A DNA stretch of 64,000 nucleotides from Methyloversatilis sp. XJ19-49 (GTDB lineage Bacteria; Pseudomonadota; Gammaproteobacteria; Burkholderiales; Rhodocyclaceae). The stretch covers positions 112,183-176,182 of the forward strand of contig NZ_JANINI010000006.1 in assembly GCF_024580145.1 (NCBI RefSeq), in the 5' to 3' direction. Position numbers and translations under genes: made by a program. Of this stretch, positions 55,301 through 64,000 are shown in pieces; positions within the stretch are counted from its first letter, which is position 1; every line of letters begins with the position of its first letter. A model generated the notes under the pieces. It was not told where the DNA came from and did no database searches. It worked only from the letters and a program-made list of their open reading frames with translations.

Positions 55301-55567
55301 ATGGACGCACCGGTACACAGCACTGCGCAACTGTTCGCACAGCTCGGTCTGCCCGCAGACCCGGCATCGATCTACCGTTTCATCGACCAGCACCGGCCGC
55401 TGCCCGACTGCGTGAAGCTGTCCGAAGCGCCGTTCTGGACGCCTTCGCAGGCGGCCTTCCTGCGCGAAGGCCTGCAGGCCGATGCCGACTGGGCGCCGAT
55501 CATCGACGCGCTCAACGCAGCCCTGCACGAAACCACCGACCAGCCCGCGCTCAACGCGCCGTGCTGA
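55301..55567 (+). CDS. DUF2789 family protein
   Basis: An 88-aa protein. MDAPVHSTAQLFAQLGLPAD, then IYRFIDQHRPLPDCVKLSEA and FWTPSQAAFLREGLQADADW match DUF2789, a short helical family of unknown function in proteobacteria. AGGAG precedes the ATG at 55301. It lies 247 bases from the divergent MocR gene. Confidence 0.88.
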   Translation: MDAPVHSTAQLFAQLGLPADPASIYRFIDQHRPLPDCVKLSEAPFWTPSQAAFLREGLQADADWAPIIDALNAALHETTDQPALNAPC

Positions 55568-55743
55568 ATGCGGGAACCCTGCGGGCAAGCGTCCGCCGGC
55601 CGTGAAAGCTGAGCCGCGCCGACCCCGGCAGCCTGCGCCGGATACACGGTCCGCACGCCGGGGCGCTTCAAGTCGGGTCACCCGCCCGCCGTTAATGCGG
55701 GAAGGTGCCGCATGGTGCGGTTCCACCGTCCTGTGCGATCGCC

Positions 55744-57792
55744 ATGCAGACACCCTCTTCGAACACCCGGCCCGGCGCCCCGGCGCATGCCGGCACCCTG
55801 CCGCTGGCTCTGGTGCTGGCCATTCCTGTCCTTCTCATCCTTGCCGATTCGACCGGACTGTGGCCGCTCGACGGCTGGCCCGGCGTCGCGGCAGCGCTGG
55901 TGTCGGCCCTGGTCGGCGGCGGTCTGCTGTGGCGGCTGCGCCGTATCGCGGGGCACACCGCCCGGCGTGACCGCGCACTGACCGATGCGCTTCATGCACT
56001 GGCCGATGGCCAGATCCGACAGATCGAACCGGCCGGCGATCCCCTGCTTGCCGCGCTCGGCCGCGCCACCGACAGCCTGAGCGCGCTGCGCGAAGCACAG
56101 TCCGCGATGGCGGCGGCACACGTCGCAGGCACGGTCGAGCACCGGATCGAAGCGACGGCGCTGTCCGGCGCATTCGCCGACATCGCGCGTGACGGCAACC
56201 ACATGGCCGATGCGCACGCCACAACGCTGGCGAGCTTCGTCGGCATCGTGCGTGCCTACGGCAACGGTGATTTCAGTGCCGACATGCCGGTGCTTGCCGG
56301 CAGCCAGGCCGAACTGTCGCGGGTTGCATCGGAGATGAAGCGCACCCTGCAATCGCTGGCCGGCGACATGAACCGTCTGGTCGCGGCGGCCACGCGGGGC
56401 GATTTCAGCGCGCGCGGAGATGAAGCGCGCTACTCGCACGGCTTCCGCGACATGGTGATGACGCTGAACCAGCTGATGGAAATCTGCCGCACGGCGCTCG
56501 ATGATCTGGGGCGCGTGCTGAATGCCGTGGCGGCCGGCGACCTGACCCAGACCATCGATGCACGCTACGGCGGCACCTTCGGCACGCTGACCGACGATGC
56601 CAACCGCACGGTGGCGCGACTGCGCGAAGTGGTCGGCCAGATCGGCGAAGCGGCGCGCGTGATCGACACGGCGGCCAATGAAATCAGTGCCGGCAACGCC
56701 GACCTGTCCACGCGCACCGAGAACCAGGCGGCGCGCCTGCAGGACACCGCCAGCTCGATGGACCAGATCAACGCGACGGTCGGACAGAACGCCGACAATG
56801 CCGCCCGTGCGCAGGCCCTCGCCAGCTCCAGCAATGCGGTGGCCCAGCGGGGCGGCGAAATCGTGTCGAGCGTGGTGGTCACGATGCAGGACATCCAGAC
56901 GTCCAGCCGAAAGATTGCCGACATCATCGGCGTGATCGACGGCATTGCCTTCCAGACCAACATCCTTGCGCTGAACGCGGCGGTGGAGGCCGCCCGCGCC
57001 GGAGAGCAGGGGCGCGGCTTTGCGGTTGTGGCGTCGGAAGTGCGCAATCTCGCCCAACGCAGCGCCACGGCGGCACGCGAAATCAAGTCGCTGATCGACG
57101 GCAGTGTCTGCCGGATCGACGAGGGCGCGGAACAGGCCGGACTGGCCGGGCAGACGATGCGCGAAATCGTCGGCAGCGTTGGCGAGGTGAGCCATCTGAT
57201 CGGCGAGATTGCATCGGCCAGCCGCGAACAGAGTGCCGGCGTGCGTCAGGTGGCCGATGCGGTCGGCAGCATGGACGAAGTGACCCAGCAGAACGCGGCG
57301 GTGGTCGAACAGGCGGCAGCCGCCGCGGAAAGCCTCGCCGAACAGTCGCGTGCGCTGGTGAAGACGGTGGGGCAATTCCGCATCAGCGGCGGCGCCCAGC
57401 CGAAGGCGCGCTCGGTCGGGCTGGACTTCGACCGCGTCATCAACGCGCATCTGCAGTGGAAAGTGAAGCTGAATGCCTTCCTCGCTGGCGAAGGGGAAAA
57501 GCTGGATCCGGATGCGGTGGGGCGCGACGACAAGTGCGAGCTGGGCTGCTGGATTCACGGCGACGGCCAGCGTTTTGCCGGCAACGCTGTCTACCGAGAG
57601 GTGCGCAGTCAGCACGCCGCCTTCCATCAGTGTGCCGGCGAAGTGATCCGGCGCCGTCTGGCAGGCGACACCGCGGGTGCTGCCAGCCTGCTGGGCACTG
57701 AATTCGATCGCCTGTCGACCGATACCGTGTCGCGCATCCGCGCGCTCAAACAGTCGGTTCAAACCGGCGGCGTCGCCAGCCTCGCTGCCTGA
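55744..57792 (+). CDS. Methyl-accepting chemotaxis protein with C-terminal CZB domain
   Basis: A 682-aa chemoreceptor. Two close membrane helices near 18-35 and 45-62 leave almost no periplasmic domain. HAMP-like linkers follow, then the signalling tip [20 protein letters not shown]. The CZB zinc-binding domain is at the end ([34 protein letters not shown]). The lack of a periplasmic sensor suggests cytoplasmic sensing, probably of zinc or hypochlorous acid through CZB, as known in the family. ATG at 55744 follows a 39-base upstream extension. Confidence 0.93.
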   Translation: MQTPSSNTRPGAPAHAGTLPLALVLAIPVLLILADSTGLWPLDGWPGVAAALVSALVGGGLLWRLRRIAGHTARRDRALTDALHALADGQIRQIEPAGDPLLAALGRATDSLSALREAQSAMAAAHVAGTVEHRIEATALSGAFADIARDGNHMADAHATTLASFVGIVRAYGNGDFSADMPVLAGSQAELSRVASEMKRTLQSLAGDMNRLVAAATRGDFSARGDEARYSHGFRDMVMTLNQLMEICRTALDDLGRVLNAVAAGDLTQTIDARYGGTFGTLTDDANRTVARLREVVGQIGEAARVIDTAANEISAGNADLSTRTENQAARLQDTASSMDQINATVGQNADNAARAQALASSSNAVAQRGGEIVSSVVVTMQDIQTSSRKIADIIGVIDGIAFQTNILALNAAVEAARAGEQGRGFAVVASEVRNLAQRSATAAREIKSLIDGSVCRIDEGAEQAGLAGQTMREIVGSVGEVSHLIGEIASASREQSAGVRQVADAVGSMDEVTQQNAAVVEQAAAAAESLAEQSRALVKTVGQFRISGGAQPKARSVGLDFDRVINAHLQWKVKLNAFLAGEGEKLDPDAVGRDDKCELGCWIHGDGQRFAGNAVYREVRSQHAAFHQCAGEVIRRRLAGDTAGAASLLGTEFDRLSTDTVSRIRALKQSVQTGGVASLAA

Positions 57793-57827
57793 CCGGCGGA
57801 TACGCGGCAACACTCAATCCGGTGCGC

Positions 57828-58475
57828 TCAGCGCGCCTTGCGAAACGTGAGATTGATGCGGTACGCCCCGGTCACCGGGTGCGTGCCGTGTGCCAGCGGC
57901 AGCACGCCGTGAAAGCGCAGCCGCGCCGGTCCGCCCCACACCACCACGTCGCCGTGCGCCAGACGCAGTTTGAGCGTCGGGTCGGTGCGCTTGATGCCGC
58001 CGAACAGGAAGGTCGCGGGCAGTCCCAGCGACACGGACACGATGGGCGCACCGAAGTCGCGTTCGTTCCTGTCCTGGTGCAGCGTGAGCCGCGCGCCGGG
58101 GGCGTAGCGGTTGATCAGGCAGGCGTCCGGTTGGAAGCCGGGGAAGCCGGCCTGCGCGGCAGCATCTCGCGCCAGCGTGTCGAACAGCGCCGGCATGGCC
58201 GGCCACGGCAGGCCGGTGTCCGGATCGCACGCGGCGTAGCGGTAACCCTGCGCGTCGGACGTCCAGCCCAGTTCGCCGCAACTGGTGGTGGCGACCGACA
58301 TCGTGTAGCCGCCGGGCGTCACCATGTGGCGCATGGGTGCCGCAGCGGCGATGGCGTCGACCGCGGCCAGCAGGGCGGCGGCGTCCTCCAGCGCGAAGCC
58401 GCGCAGCAGGGTGGCACCGGGTGCGAAGGTGACCGGGCCGGCGGCGCGTTCCAGCGCATCGAACAGACCGTTCAT
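57828..58475 (-). CDS. alkB: AlkB, 2-oxoglutarate-dependent DNA dealkylase
   Basis: A 215-aa Fe(II)/2OG enzyme that repairs 1-methyladenine and 3-methylcytosine. Iron ligands are His and Asp in LTLHQDRNERD and His in RLRFHGVLPL; the 2OG-binding Arg is in YRINLTFRK. ATGA overlap with the upstream ada gene gives coupled translation. Confidence 0.95.
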   Translation of the reverse strand: MNGLFDALERAAGPVTFAPGATLLRGFALEDAAALLAAVDAIAAAAPMRHMVTPGGYTMSVATTSCGELGWTSDAQGYRYAACDPDTGLPWPAMPALFDTLARDAAAQAGFPGFQPDACLINRYAPGARLTLHQDRNERDFGAPIVSVSLGLPATFLFGGIKRTDPTLKLRLAHGDVVVWGGPARLRFHGVLPLAHGTHPVTGAYRINLTFRKAR

Positions 58476-59563
58476 GTTCCTTCGCGCTCGATCAGCGCGC
58501 GCTTGCGCTTGATGCCCCAGCGGTAGCCCGACAGCGCGCCGTCGCTGCGCACCACGCGGTGACACGGGATGGCCACCGCAAGCGTGTTGGCCGCACAGGC
58601 GCCGGCGACCGCGCGCACCGCTTTCGGCACGCCGAGCCGCGCCGCCAGTTCGCGGTAGCTCAGCGTATGCCCGGCCGGAATGTCGCGCAGCGCCTGCCAC
58701 ACGCGTTGCTGGAAGGCGGTGCCGCGCAGGTCCAGCGGCAGCGCCAGCCCGATGCGCGGTGCGTCGACGAAACCGACCACCTGTGCCACGCGCTGTTCGA
58801 ACGCCGCATCGCCGCCGATCAGGCGCGCATGCGGAAAGCGGTCCTGCAGCGCGCGCGCCAGCGCCTCGGGATCGTCGCCAAGCGAAATCGCGACAACGCC
58901 GAGCGGGCTTTCGGCGACCAGGATGGCGCCGAGCGAACACTGGCCGAGCGCGAAGCGGATGTCGATGTCGGCGCCGCCCGCGCGATAGCGGCCCGGCGTC
59001 ATGCCGAGCAGGGCGCCGGATGCCTCGTACAGGCGGCTGCTGGAGCCGTAGCCGGCGTCGTGCAGCGCGTCGGTCACCGGCGCACCCTGCGTCAGATGGT
59101 CGCGCAGGCGCTCGGCCCGGCGCGCGGCAGCCCAGGCGCGTGGCGTCAGACCGGTCACCGACTTGAACAGGCGGTGCAGATGAAAGGCGCTGACGCCGGC
59201 GTGTGTTGCCAGCGCGTCGAGTGCCGGGGGTGAGTCGGAGCGCTCGATCAGCCGGCACAGCTCGGCGACGAGGGCGGCCTGCCGTTCGGTGCGCGGCGGC
59301 TGGTCCGGCCGGCAGCGTTTGCAGGCGCGGAAACCGGCGCGTTCGGCGTCGGCCGCGCTCGCGTGGAAGGCGACGTTTTCGGGTCGCGCGGTGCGCGCGG
59401 CGCACGACGGCCGGCAGTACACGCCGGTCGTTTTCACCGAATAGAAGAAGTCGCCGTCCGCTGCGGCATCGCGCGCGACGACTGCCGCCCAGCGCGGGTC
59501 GGCCCGCGTGGCGGCCGCGCGCGCGGCGACATCCGGTGCTTCATGGCGGGTCGATGCGTTCAT
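58472..59563 (-). CDS. ada: Ada, bifunctional alkylation response regulator/methyltransferase
   Basis: A 363-aa protein. The N-terminal Ada zinc domain has its Cys in VYCRPSCAARTARPENV and CKRC. The AraC-type HTH follows (LDALATHAGVSAFHLHRLFK). The C-terminal O6-methylguanine methyltransferase has IPCHRVVRSDGALSGYRWG. It self-methylates and activates ada and alkB. The start at 59563 is used because the Ada domain begins soon after. It is divergent from alkA. Confidence 0.95.
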   Translation of the reverse strand: MNASTRHEAPDVAARAAATRADPRWAAVVARDAAADGDFFYSVKTTGVYCRPSCAARTARPENVAFHASAADAERAGFRACKRCRPDQPPRTERQAALVAELCRLIERSDSPPALDALATHAGVSAFHLHRLFKSVTGLTPRAWAAARRAERLRDHLTQGAPVTDALHDAGYGSSSRLYEASGALLGMTPGRYRAGGADIDIRFALGQCSLGAILVAESPLGVVAISLGDDPEALARALQDRFPHARLIGGDAAFEQRVAQVVGFVDAPRIGLALPLDLRGTAFQQRVWQALRDIPAGHTLSYRELAARLGVPKAVRAVAGACAANTLAVAIPCHRVVRSDGALSGYRWGIKRKRALIEREGT

Positions 59564-59689
59564 CCGGAATCCTTCGCGCCTGCGTGTCGATGGCCGCACT
59601 GTAGTCGCCGTTCGACGCGTGCGCACTCCGGCCCTTGCTTTCGAATTCGACCTTGCCGGTGCCGCACGGCGCATCGATACTGAGCCGCC

Positions 59690-60310
59690 ATGACGCACAC
59701 CCGAGAAGCGCTGGACGCCGCCGAACGCCATCTCGCCGCCCTCGACGACGACTGGGCGCGACTGATCGCGACCGTCGGCCCGTGCGGACTGGCACCCGGC
59801 CCGGTGCGCGAGCCCTGGCAGGCGCTGGTGCGGGCGGTCGCTTACCAGCAACTGCATGGCCGCGCCGCCGACGCCATCATGGGGCGACTGCTGGCGCGTC
59901 ACGGCGGCGACTTTCCGACGCCGCAGCAACTGTTCGACACGGATGTCGAGGTCTTGCGCGCCTGCGGCTTTTCGGCCCGCAAGGCCGACACGCTGCGCGG
60001 CATCGCCGAGGCGGCGCTGAGCGGCCGGGTGCCCGGCCGCGATGAAGCCCTGGCGCTGGCCGACGACGTGCTGATCGAGCGCCTGACCGCGCTGCGCGGC
60101 ATCGGCCGCTGGACGGTGGACATGCTGCTGATGTTCACGCTCGAACGCGGCGACATCCTGCCGGCCGACGACTTCGGCGTGCGCGACGGCTACCGGCGGC
60201 TCAAGTCGCTCGACGCGCTGCCCGGCGCGCGGCAGATCGCAGCACTCGGCGCGGCGTGGGCGCCGCATCGCTCGGCGGCGAGCTGGTACTTGTGGCGGGT
60301 CCCGAAGTGA
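59690..60310 (+). CDS. AlkA-type DNA-3-methyladenine glycosylase
   Basis: A 206-aa HhH-GPD glycosylase. The helix-hairpin-helix is LTALRGIGRWTVDMLLMFTL, with catalytic Asp in ILPADDFGVRDGYRR. It lacks the extra N-terminal domain of E. coli AlkA. It is divergent from ada over 126 bases, so the group is an alkylation-repair cluster. Confidence 0.93.
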   Translation: MTHTREALDAAERHLAALDDDWARLIATVGPCGLAPGPVREPWQALVRAVAYQQLHGRAADAIMGRLLARHGGDFPTPQQLFDTDVEVLRACGFSARKADTLRGIAEAALSGRVPGRDEALALADDVLIERLTALRGIGRWTVDMLLMFTLERGDILPADDFGVRDGYRRLKSLDALPGARQIAALGAAWAPHRSAASWYLWRVPK

Positions 60311-60320
60311 CGGCACCGGG

Positions 60321-61088
60321 CTACCAGTATTTCTCGAACAGCATGCTGCCGGCGTTGCCGCGCCGGCACGGCACGAATCCGCGCTCGTTCAGCAGGGCGC
60401 GCATGTCGGTCGTGAAATCCGGATTGCCGCACACCATGACGCGGTCGGTCGCCGGATCGAGCGTCGCCCCCGCGTGCTGCGCCAGCGTGCCGTCGGCGAT
60501 CAGCGCCGGAATGCGCCCGCTCAGCGCTGTTGCGCCGGCTTCGCGGGTGACGATGGGCAGGTAGCTCAGTCGCGCGTCGGCCGCCGCCAGCGCTTCCAGT
60601 TCGTCGCGGTAGGCCAGTTCGGCCGCCAGCCGCACGCTGTGCACCACGATCAGGCGCCGGTAGCGGTCGAGCGCGCCCGAACTGCGCAGCAGCGATACAT
60701 ACGGCCCGAGCCCGGTGCCGGTCGCCAGCATCCACAGCGTGTCGCCGGGCGCCAGTTGCGGTTCGAGGAAGAAGCCGAAGATGGCCGACGCGAGCTGGAC
60801 CGGCTGGCCCACGTCGATGCGCGACAGCGGCTCGCTGAACGCGCCACCCGGAATCAGCACGATGAGGAATTCGAGTTCCGGGTCATCGGTGGCCGACACG
60901 ATGGAATAGGGCCGCCACACGGTCTGCCCGTCCGGGTCGGTCAGACCGAGCTTGGCGTAGTGGCCGGGCGCAAAACGAAAGTCTTCCGGGCGGTCGATGC
61001 GCAGCGACCACAGCATCGGCGTCCAGCGCCGCAGCGCAGTCACGCGCTGCAGCGATGCGCGCGGGGCGGTGGGGTCGGCAGTCGTCAT
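60321..61088 (-). CDS. fpr: Ferredoxin-NADP reductase (Fpr type)
   Basis: A 255-aa FAD enzyme. The FAD motif is VWRPYSIVSATDDPE. The NADP part includes LWMLATGTGLGPYVSLL and VMVCGNPDFTTDM. The C-terminus LFEKYW is typical. It exchanges electrons between NADPH and ferredoxin or flavodoxin. The start is set at 61088 (MTTADPT). It converges with alkA across ten bases. Confidence 0.93.
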   Translation of the reverse strand: MTTADPTAPRASLQRVTALRRWTPMLWSLRIDRPEDFRFAPGHYAKLGLTDPDGQTVWRPYSIVSATDDPELEFLIVLIPGGAFSEPLSRIDVGQPVQLASAIFGFFLEPQLAPGDTLWMLATGTGLGPYVSLLRSSGALDRYRRLIVVHSVRLAAELAYRDELEALAAADARLSYLPIVTREAGATALSGRIPALIADGTLAQHAGATLDPATDRVMVCGNPDFTTDMRALLNERGFVPCRRGNAGSMLFEKYW

Positions 61089-61290
61089 CGTTCGAGCCTC
61101 CGGAGTGTTGAGTTGCGGGCCTGCACAGCGATAGGGCTGCCGACACCGGACTTCGTTCATCCACCGCCGACTCGGCTGACGGTTCGCGCGGCAGGCGCAG
61201 TCCGCTATCATCGCTGCGCCCGCTGCCTGCGCCGATGCTGCTACCGGACAGGCACCCGAGACCGGCGCCACAACAACAGGAGGAGACAGC

Positions 61291-62343
61291 ATGACGGAGC
61301 ACGCCTATTACAATCAGGCCGTTCACGGCCCGTACGAAACCCACAGCATCGGTGACCACGTGCTGGAAGAGGGCGGCACGATACGCGGCTGCACGCTGGC
61401 GTACGCGACCTTCGGAACGCTGAACGCGGCGAAGGACAACGCCATCCTGGTGCCGACCTGGTACTCGGGCACGACAAAGATCATGGAGCAGGTGTACATC
61501 GGCGCCGGTCGCGCGCTCGATCCGGCGAAGTATTTCATCATCGCCATCAACCAGATCGGCAACGGCCTGTCGACCTCGCCGCACAACACGCCCTTCCCGG
61601 GTGGTGGCCCCAACTTCCCGCGCGTGCGCATCGGCGACGACGTGCGCGCGCAGCACGCGCTGATCACCGAAAAGTTCGGCATCGAAAAACTGGCGCTGGT
61701 GGTCGGCGGTTCGATGGGCGCGCAGCAGACATACGAATGGGCCGTGCGCTACCCGGACATGGTGCGTCGCGCGGCACCGATCGCCGGCACCGCGAAGAAC
61801 ACGCCGCACGACTACCTGTTCGCCGAAACGCTGATCGAAGCGATCACGTCCGACCCGGCGTTCAAGGGCGGCTGGTACGGCTCCCCGCTCGACGTGCATC
61901 AGGGCCTGCGCCGCCACGCCAAGATGTGGGCGGTCATGGGCTGGAGCACCGAATTCTTCCAGCAGGACCGCATCAAGGCGCTGGGTTTTTCGTCGGTCGA
62001 TGACTTCATCACCAACTTCATGAACGGCTATTTCGGTGTGATGGAGCCGAACGACCTGCTGTGCATGGCGTGGAAATGGCAGCACGGCGACGTGAGCCGC
62101 CACACCGGCGGTGACCTGAAGGCCGCTCTGGGCCGCATCAAGGCGAAAACCTTCGTCATGCCGATCTCGACCGACATGTTCTTCCCGCCGGCCGACTGCG
62201 CCGCCGAGCAGAAGCTGATCCCGAACAGCGAACTGCGCGTGCTCAACACGATAGACGGCCACCTCGGCCTGTTCGGCACCGACGCCGGCTACACCGAACA
62301 GGTGGACAAGCACCTGCGCGAACTGCTGGCTTCGGCCGCCTGA
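61291..62343 (+). CDS. Alpha/beta hydrolase of the homoserine O-acetyltransferase type
   Basis: A 350-aa hydrolase or acyltransferase. The nucleophile Ser is in VVGGSMGAQQTYEWA, the acid in PISTDMFFPP and the His in IDGHLGLFGTD. It resembles MetX-like proteins, but the missing MetX-specific context (no metW) leaves the substrate open. AGGAGGAG precedes the ATG. Confidence 0.88.
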   Translation: MTEHAYYNQAVHGPYETHSIGDHVLEEGGTIRGCTLAYATFGTLNAAKDNAILVPTWYSGTTKIMEQVYIGAGRALDPAKYFIIAINQIGNGLSTSPHNTPFPGGGPNFPRVRIGDDVRAQHALITEKFGIEKLALVVGGSMGAQQTYEWAVRYPDMVRRAAPIAGTAKNTPHDYLFAETLIEAITSDPAFKGGWYGSPLDVHQGLRRHAKMWAVMGWSTEFFQQDRIKALGFSSVDDFITNFMNGYFGVMEPNDLLCMAWKWQHGDVSRHTGGDLKAALGRIKAKTFVMPISTDMFFPPADCAAEQKLIPNSELRVLNTIDGHLGLFGTDAGYTEQVDKHLRELLASAA

Positions 62344-62359
62344 ACGCAGCCCGTCGTGA

Positions 62360-62394
62360 CACCCCGGGCGGCTGCGTCGTGGCCGTCCGGGGTG
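62360..62394 (+). other. Hairpin between the hydrolase and the acyl-CoA ligase gene
   Basis: CACCCCGG (62360-62367) pairs with CCGGGGTG (62387-62394) around 19 bases. No T-run follows, so it is at most a weak attenuator before the next gene. Confidence 0.4.
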
Positions 62395-62425
62395 CATCCG
62401 TCCGTCGTCGTGTGGAGGCAAGCGC

Positions 62426-64000
62426 ATGAATCCGCTACCCGGCCAGATGATGCAGATGCCGCTGCTCATCTCGAACCTCATCCGCCACGCGGCGCGCCAC
62501 CACGGCGACACCGAAATCGTGTCGCGCCGGATCGAGGGCGACATCCACCGCACGACCTATCGCGAAGCCGAACTGCGCAGCCGCAAGTTCGCACAGGCTC
62601 TGGCGCGACTCGGCACGCAGCCGGGCGAACGCATCGGCACGCTGGCCTGGAACGGCTATCGCCACTTCGAAATCTATTACGGCGTGTCCGGCTCGCAGCG
62701 GGTGTGCCACACCATCAATCCGCGCCTGTTCCCGGACCAGATCGCATGGATCGCCAATGATGCGGCCGACCGGGTGCTGTGCTTCGACCTCACCTTCCTG
62801 CCGCTGGTCGAACAGATCGCCCCCGCGTTGAAGCAGGTTCGTCATTTCGTGCTGATGACCGACCGCGCCCACATGCCGGCGGCCACTACGCTGCCCGGGT
62901 TGCTGTGCTATGAGGCATTGATCGACGCCGAAGACGGCGACTACCGCTGGCCGGAATTCGACGAGAACACCGCGTCCAGCCTGTGCTACACCTCGGGCAC
63001 CACGGGGCATCCGAAAGGCGCGCTGTACAGCCACCGCTCGTCGGTGCTGCATGCCTATGGCGCCGCGCTGCCCGACGCGATGGGCTGTTCGGCGGCCGAC
63101 GTGATCCTGCCGGTGGTGCCGATGTTCCACGTGAACGCGTGGGGTCTGCCGTACAGCGGGCCGATGGTCGGCGCCAAGCTGGTGTTCCCCGGCCCCTTCC
63201 TCGACGGCAAGTCGCTGCACGAGCTGTTCGAACAGGAGCAGGTCACCTTCAGCGCTGGCGTGCCGACCGTTTGGCTGGGCGTCATCAATCACCTGAAGTG
63301 CGCCGGGCTGAAGATGTCCAGCCTCAAGCGCACCGTCATCGGCGGCGCGGCGTGTCCGCCGGCCATGCGGCAGACGCTCGAAGAGGACTACGGCGTCCAG
63401 GTCATCCACGCCTGGGGCATGACCGAACTGTCGCCGCTGGGCACGCTGTCGCGGCTCAAGGCGCGGCACGCAACGCTGCCGCCGGATGCGCAGCGGGCGC
63501 TGCTGAACAAGCAGGGGCGCGCCATCTGCGGCATCGATCTGGCCATCGTCGGCGACGACGGCCGTGCGCTGCCGTGGGATGGCCGCAGCAGCGGCGACCT
63601 GCTGGTGCGCGGCGGCTGGGTCATCGAGCGCTATTTCGGCGAAGCCGGCTCGGCGCTGCGCGAACTCGACGGCCAGTGGTGGTTCGCCACCGGCGACGTC
63701 GCCACCATTGATGCCGACGGCTACATGCAGATCACCGACCGCAGCAAGGACGTGATCAAGTCCGGCGGCGAATGGATCAGTTCGATCGAGCTCGAGAACA
63801 TCGCCATGGCGCACCCGGCCGTGCTCGAAGCGGCGGTCATCGCCTGCCGCCACCCGAAGTGGGACGAGCGTCCGCTGCTGGTGGTCGTGAAGAAGCCCGG
63901 CGCCGACCTCGACCGCGCCACCATGCTCGCGTTCTACGAAGGCAGGATCGCCCGCTGGCAGATCCCGGATGACGTCGTGTTCGTTGATGAAATCCCCCAC
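62426..64000 (+). CDS. Acyl-CoA ligase, AMP-binding (cut by the window end)
   Basis: The first 525 codons of an adenylate-forming acyl-CoA synthetase. The AMP-binding P-loop is [19 protein letters not shown] and later [18 protein letters not shown]. Near the end the motif [20 protein letters not shown] and [12 protein letters not shown] appears. This matches medium/long-chain fatty-acyl-CoA ligases. The ATG at 62426 follows GGAGG by six bases. The stop lies outside the window. The opposite strand's long open frame is a shadow. Confidence 0.93.
   Translation, partial: MNPLPGQMMQMPLLISNLIRHAARHHGDTEIVSRRIEGDIHRTTYREAELRSRKFAQALARLGTQPGERIGTLAWNGYRHFEIYYGVSGSQRVCHTINPRLFPDQIAWIANDAADRVLCFDLTFLPLVEQIAPALKQVRHFVLMTDRAHMPAATTLPGLLCYEALIDAEDGDYRWPEFDENTASSLCYTSGTTGHPKGALYSHRSSVLHAYGAALPDAMGCSAADVILPVVPMFHVNAWGLPYSGPMVGAKLVFPGPFLDGKSLHELFEQEQVTFSAGVPTVWLGVINHLKCAGLKMSSLKRTVIGGAACPPAMRQTLEEDYGVQVIHAWGMTELSPLGTLSRLKARHATLPPDAQRALLNKQGRAICGIDLAIVGDDGRALPWDGRSSGDLLVRGGWVIERYFGEAGSALRELDGQWWFATGDVATIDADGYMQITDRSKDVIKSGGEWISSIELENIAMAHPAVLEAAVIACRHPKWDERPLLVVVKKPGADLDRATMLAFYEGRIARWQIPDDVVFVDEIPH

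Noticed and set aside
62435-64000. Minus-strand open frame reaching the window end
   Set aside because: It is antisense to the acyl-CoA ligase, whose AMP-binding motifs are clear on the plus strand.

Overview
The window is GC-rich DNA (roughly two thirds G+C by eye) from a diazotrophic proteobacterium, most likely a betaproteobacterium of the Rhodocyclales type (Azoarcus/Methyloversatilis-like). The basis is the gene order and protein character of the nif region plus lineage-typical REP elements; the genus is an inference. About 1.1-34.5 kb is a nitrogen-fixation accessory region, and the rest is ordinary chromosome with one small acquired patch.

Layout. (1) 0.07-1.0 kb: an intact REP-associated tyrosine transposase gene inside a nest of REP elements. 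(2) 5.2-1.1 kb, minus: nifH-nifD-nifK, with a perfect sigma54 -24/-12 promoter and a perfect NifA upstream site. It ends in a rho-independent terminator and carries a different REP-like element in the nifD-nifK spacer. (3) 5.6-7.2 kb, plus: a divergent operon of truncated haemoglobin, an unrecognised 197-aa protein and NifO. (4) 7.3-8.0 kb: two small unknown genes among REPs. (5) 17.3-8.0 kb, minus: one long, tightly packed operon, nifB-ferredoxin-IscA/HesB-TPR protein-LRV iron-sulfur protein-nifZ1-nifZ2-unknown-nifS-nifT-unknown-DegT-like-SIR2-like-2Fe2S ferredoxin-Cys-rich protein-HepT-like. (6) 19.1-17.5 kb: a FAD amine-oxidase-like gene with its own sigma54-type promoter. (7) 19.3-21.5 kb, plus: selO, an Ohr/OsmC gene and a small unknown gene. 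(8) 26.3-21.6 kb, minus: iscS-iscU-erpA-like-iscA-hscA-fdx, with no hscB or iscR. (9) 26.6-34.5 kb, plus: rnfABCDGEH, then a SagB-type oxidoreductase and a rhodanese-ankyrin protein. (10) 34.5-37.0 kb: a DedA-rhodanese fusion and a YegD-type Hsp70. (11) 37.3-46.8 kb: a membrane-anchored sigma54 activator, then an RND efflux set (outer-membrane lipoprotein, TetR regulator, periplasmic adaptor, pump) and an SDR. (12) 47.0-50.9 kb: FprA-like reductase, FdxA-like ferredoxin and a molybdopterin oxidoreductase. (13) 51.0-53.3 kb: an AT-richer patch with a VapC relic, a lipoprotein and a DUF433/PIN-like pair. (14) 53.5-64.0 kb: a MocR regulator, DUF2789 protein, CZB chemoreceptor, alkylation repair genes (alkB, ada, alkA), a ferredoxin-NADP reductase, an alpha/beta hydrolase and an acyl-CoA ligase cut by the window end.

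How the parts fit. Rnf and the ferredoxins would supply low-potential electrons to NifH. NifB, NifS, NifZ, the IscA-type proteins and the isc set would build metal clusters. The truncated globin, expressed divergently from nifH, may manage O2 or NO. nifENX, nifA, nifV, nifU and nifQ are not in the window and must lie elsewhere.

The most unusual points are these. The tail of the nifB operon carries three enzyme-family proteins (DegT, SIR2, HepT-like) that each appear to have lost catalytic residues. NifK has the Tyr99/Ala188 combination associated with a tyrosine-ligated P-cluster. A MocR regulator has Arg in place of its PLP lysine.
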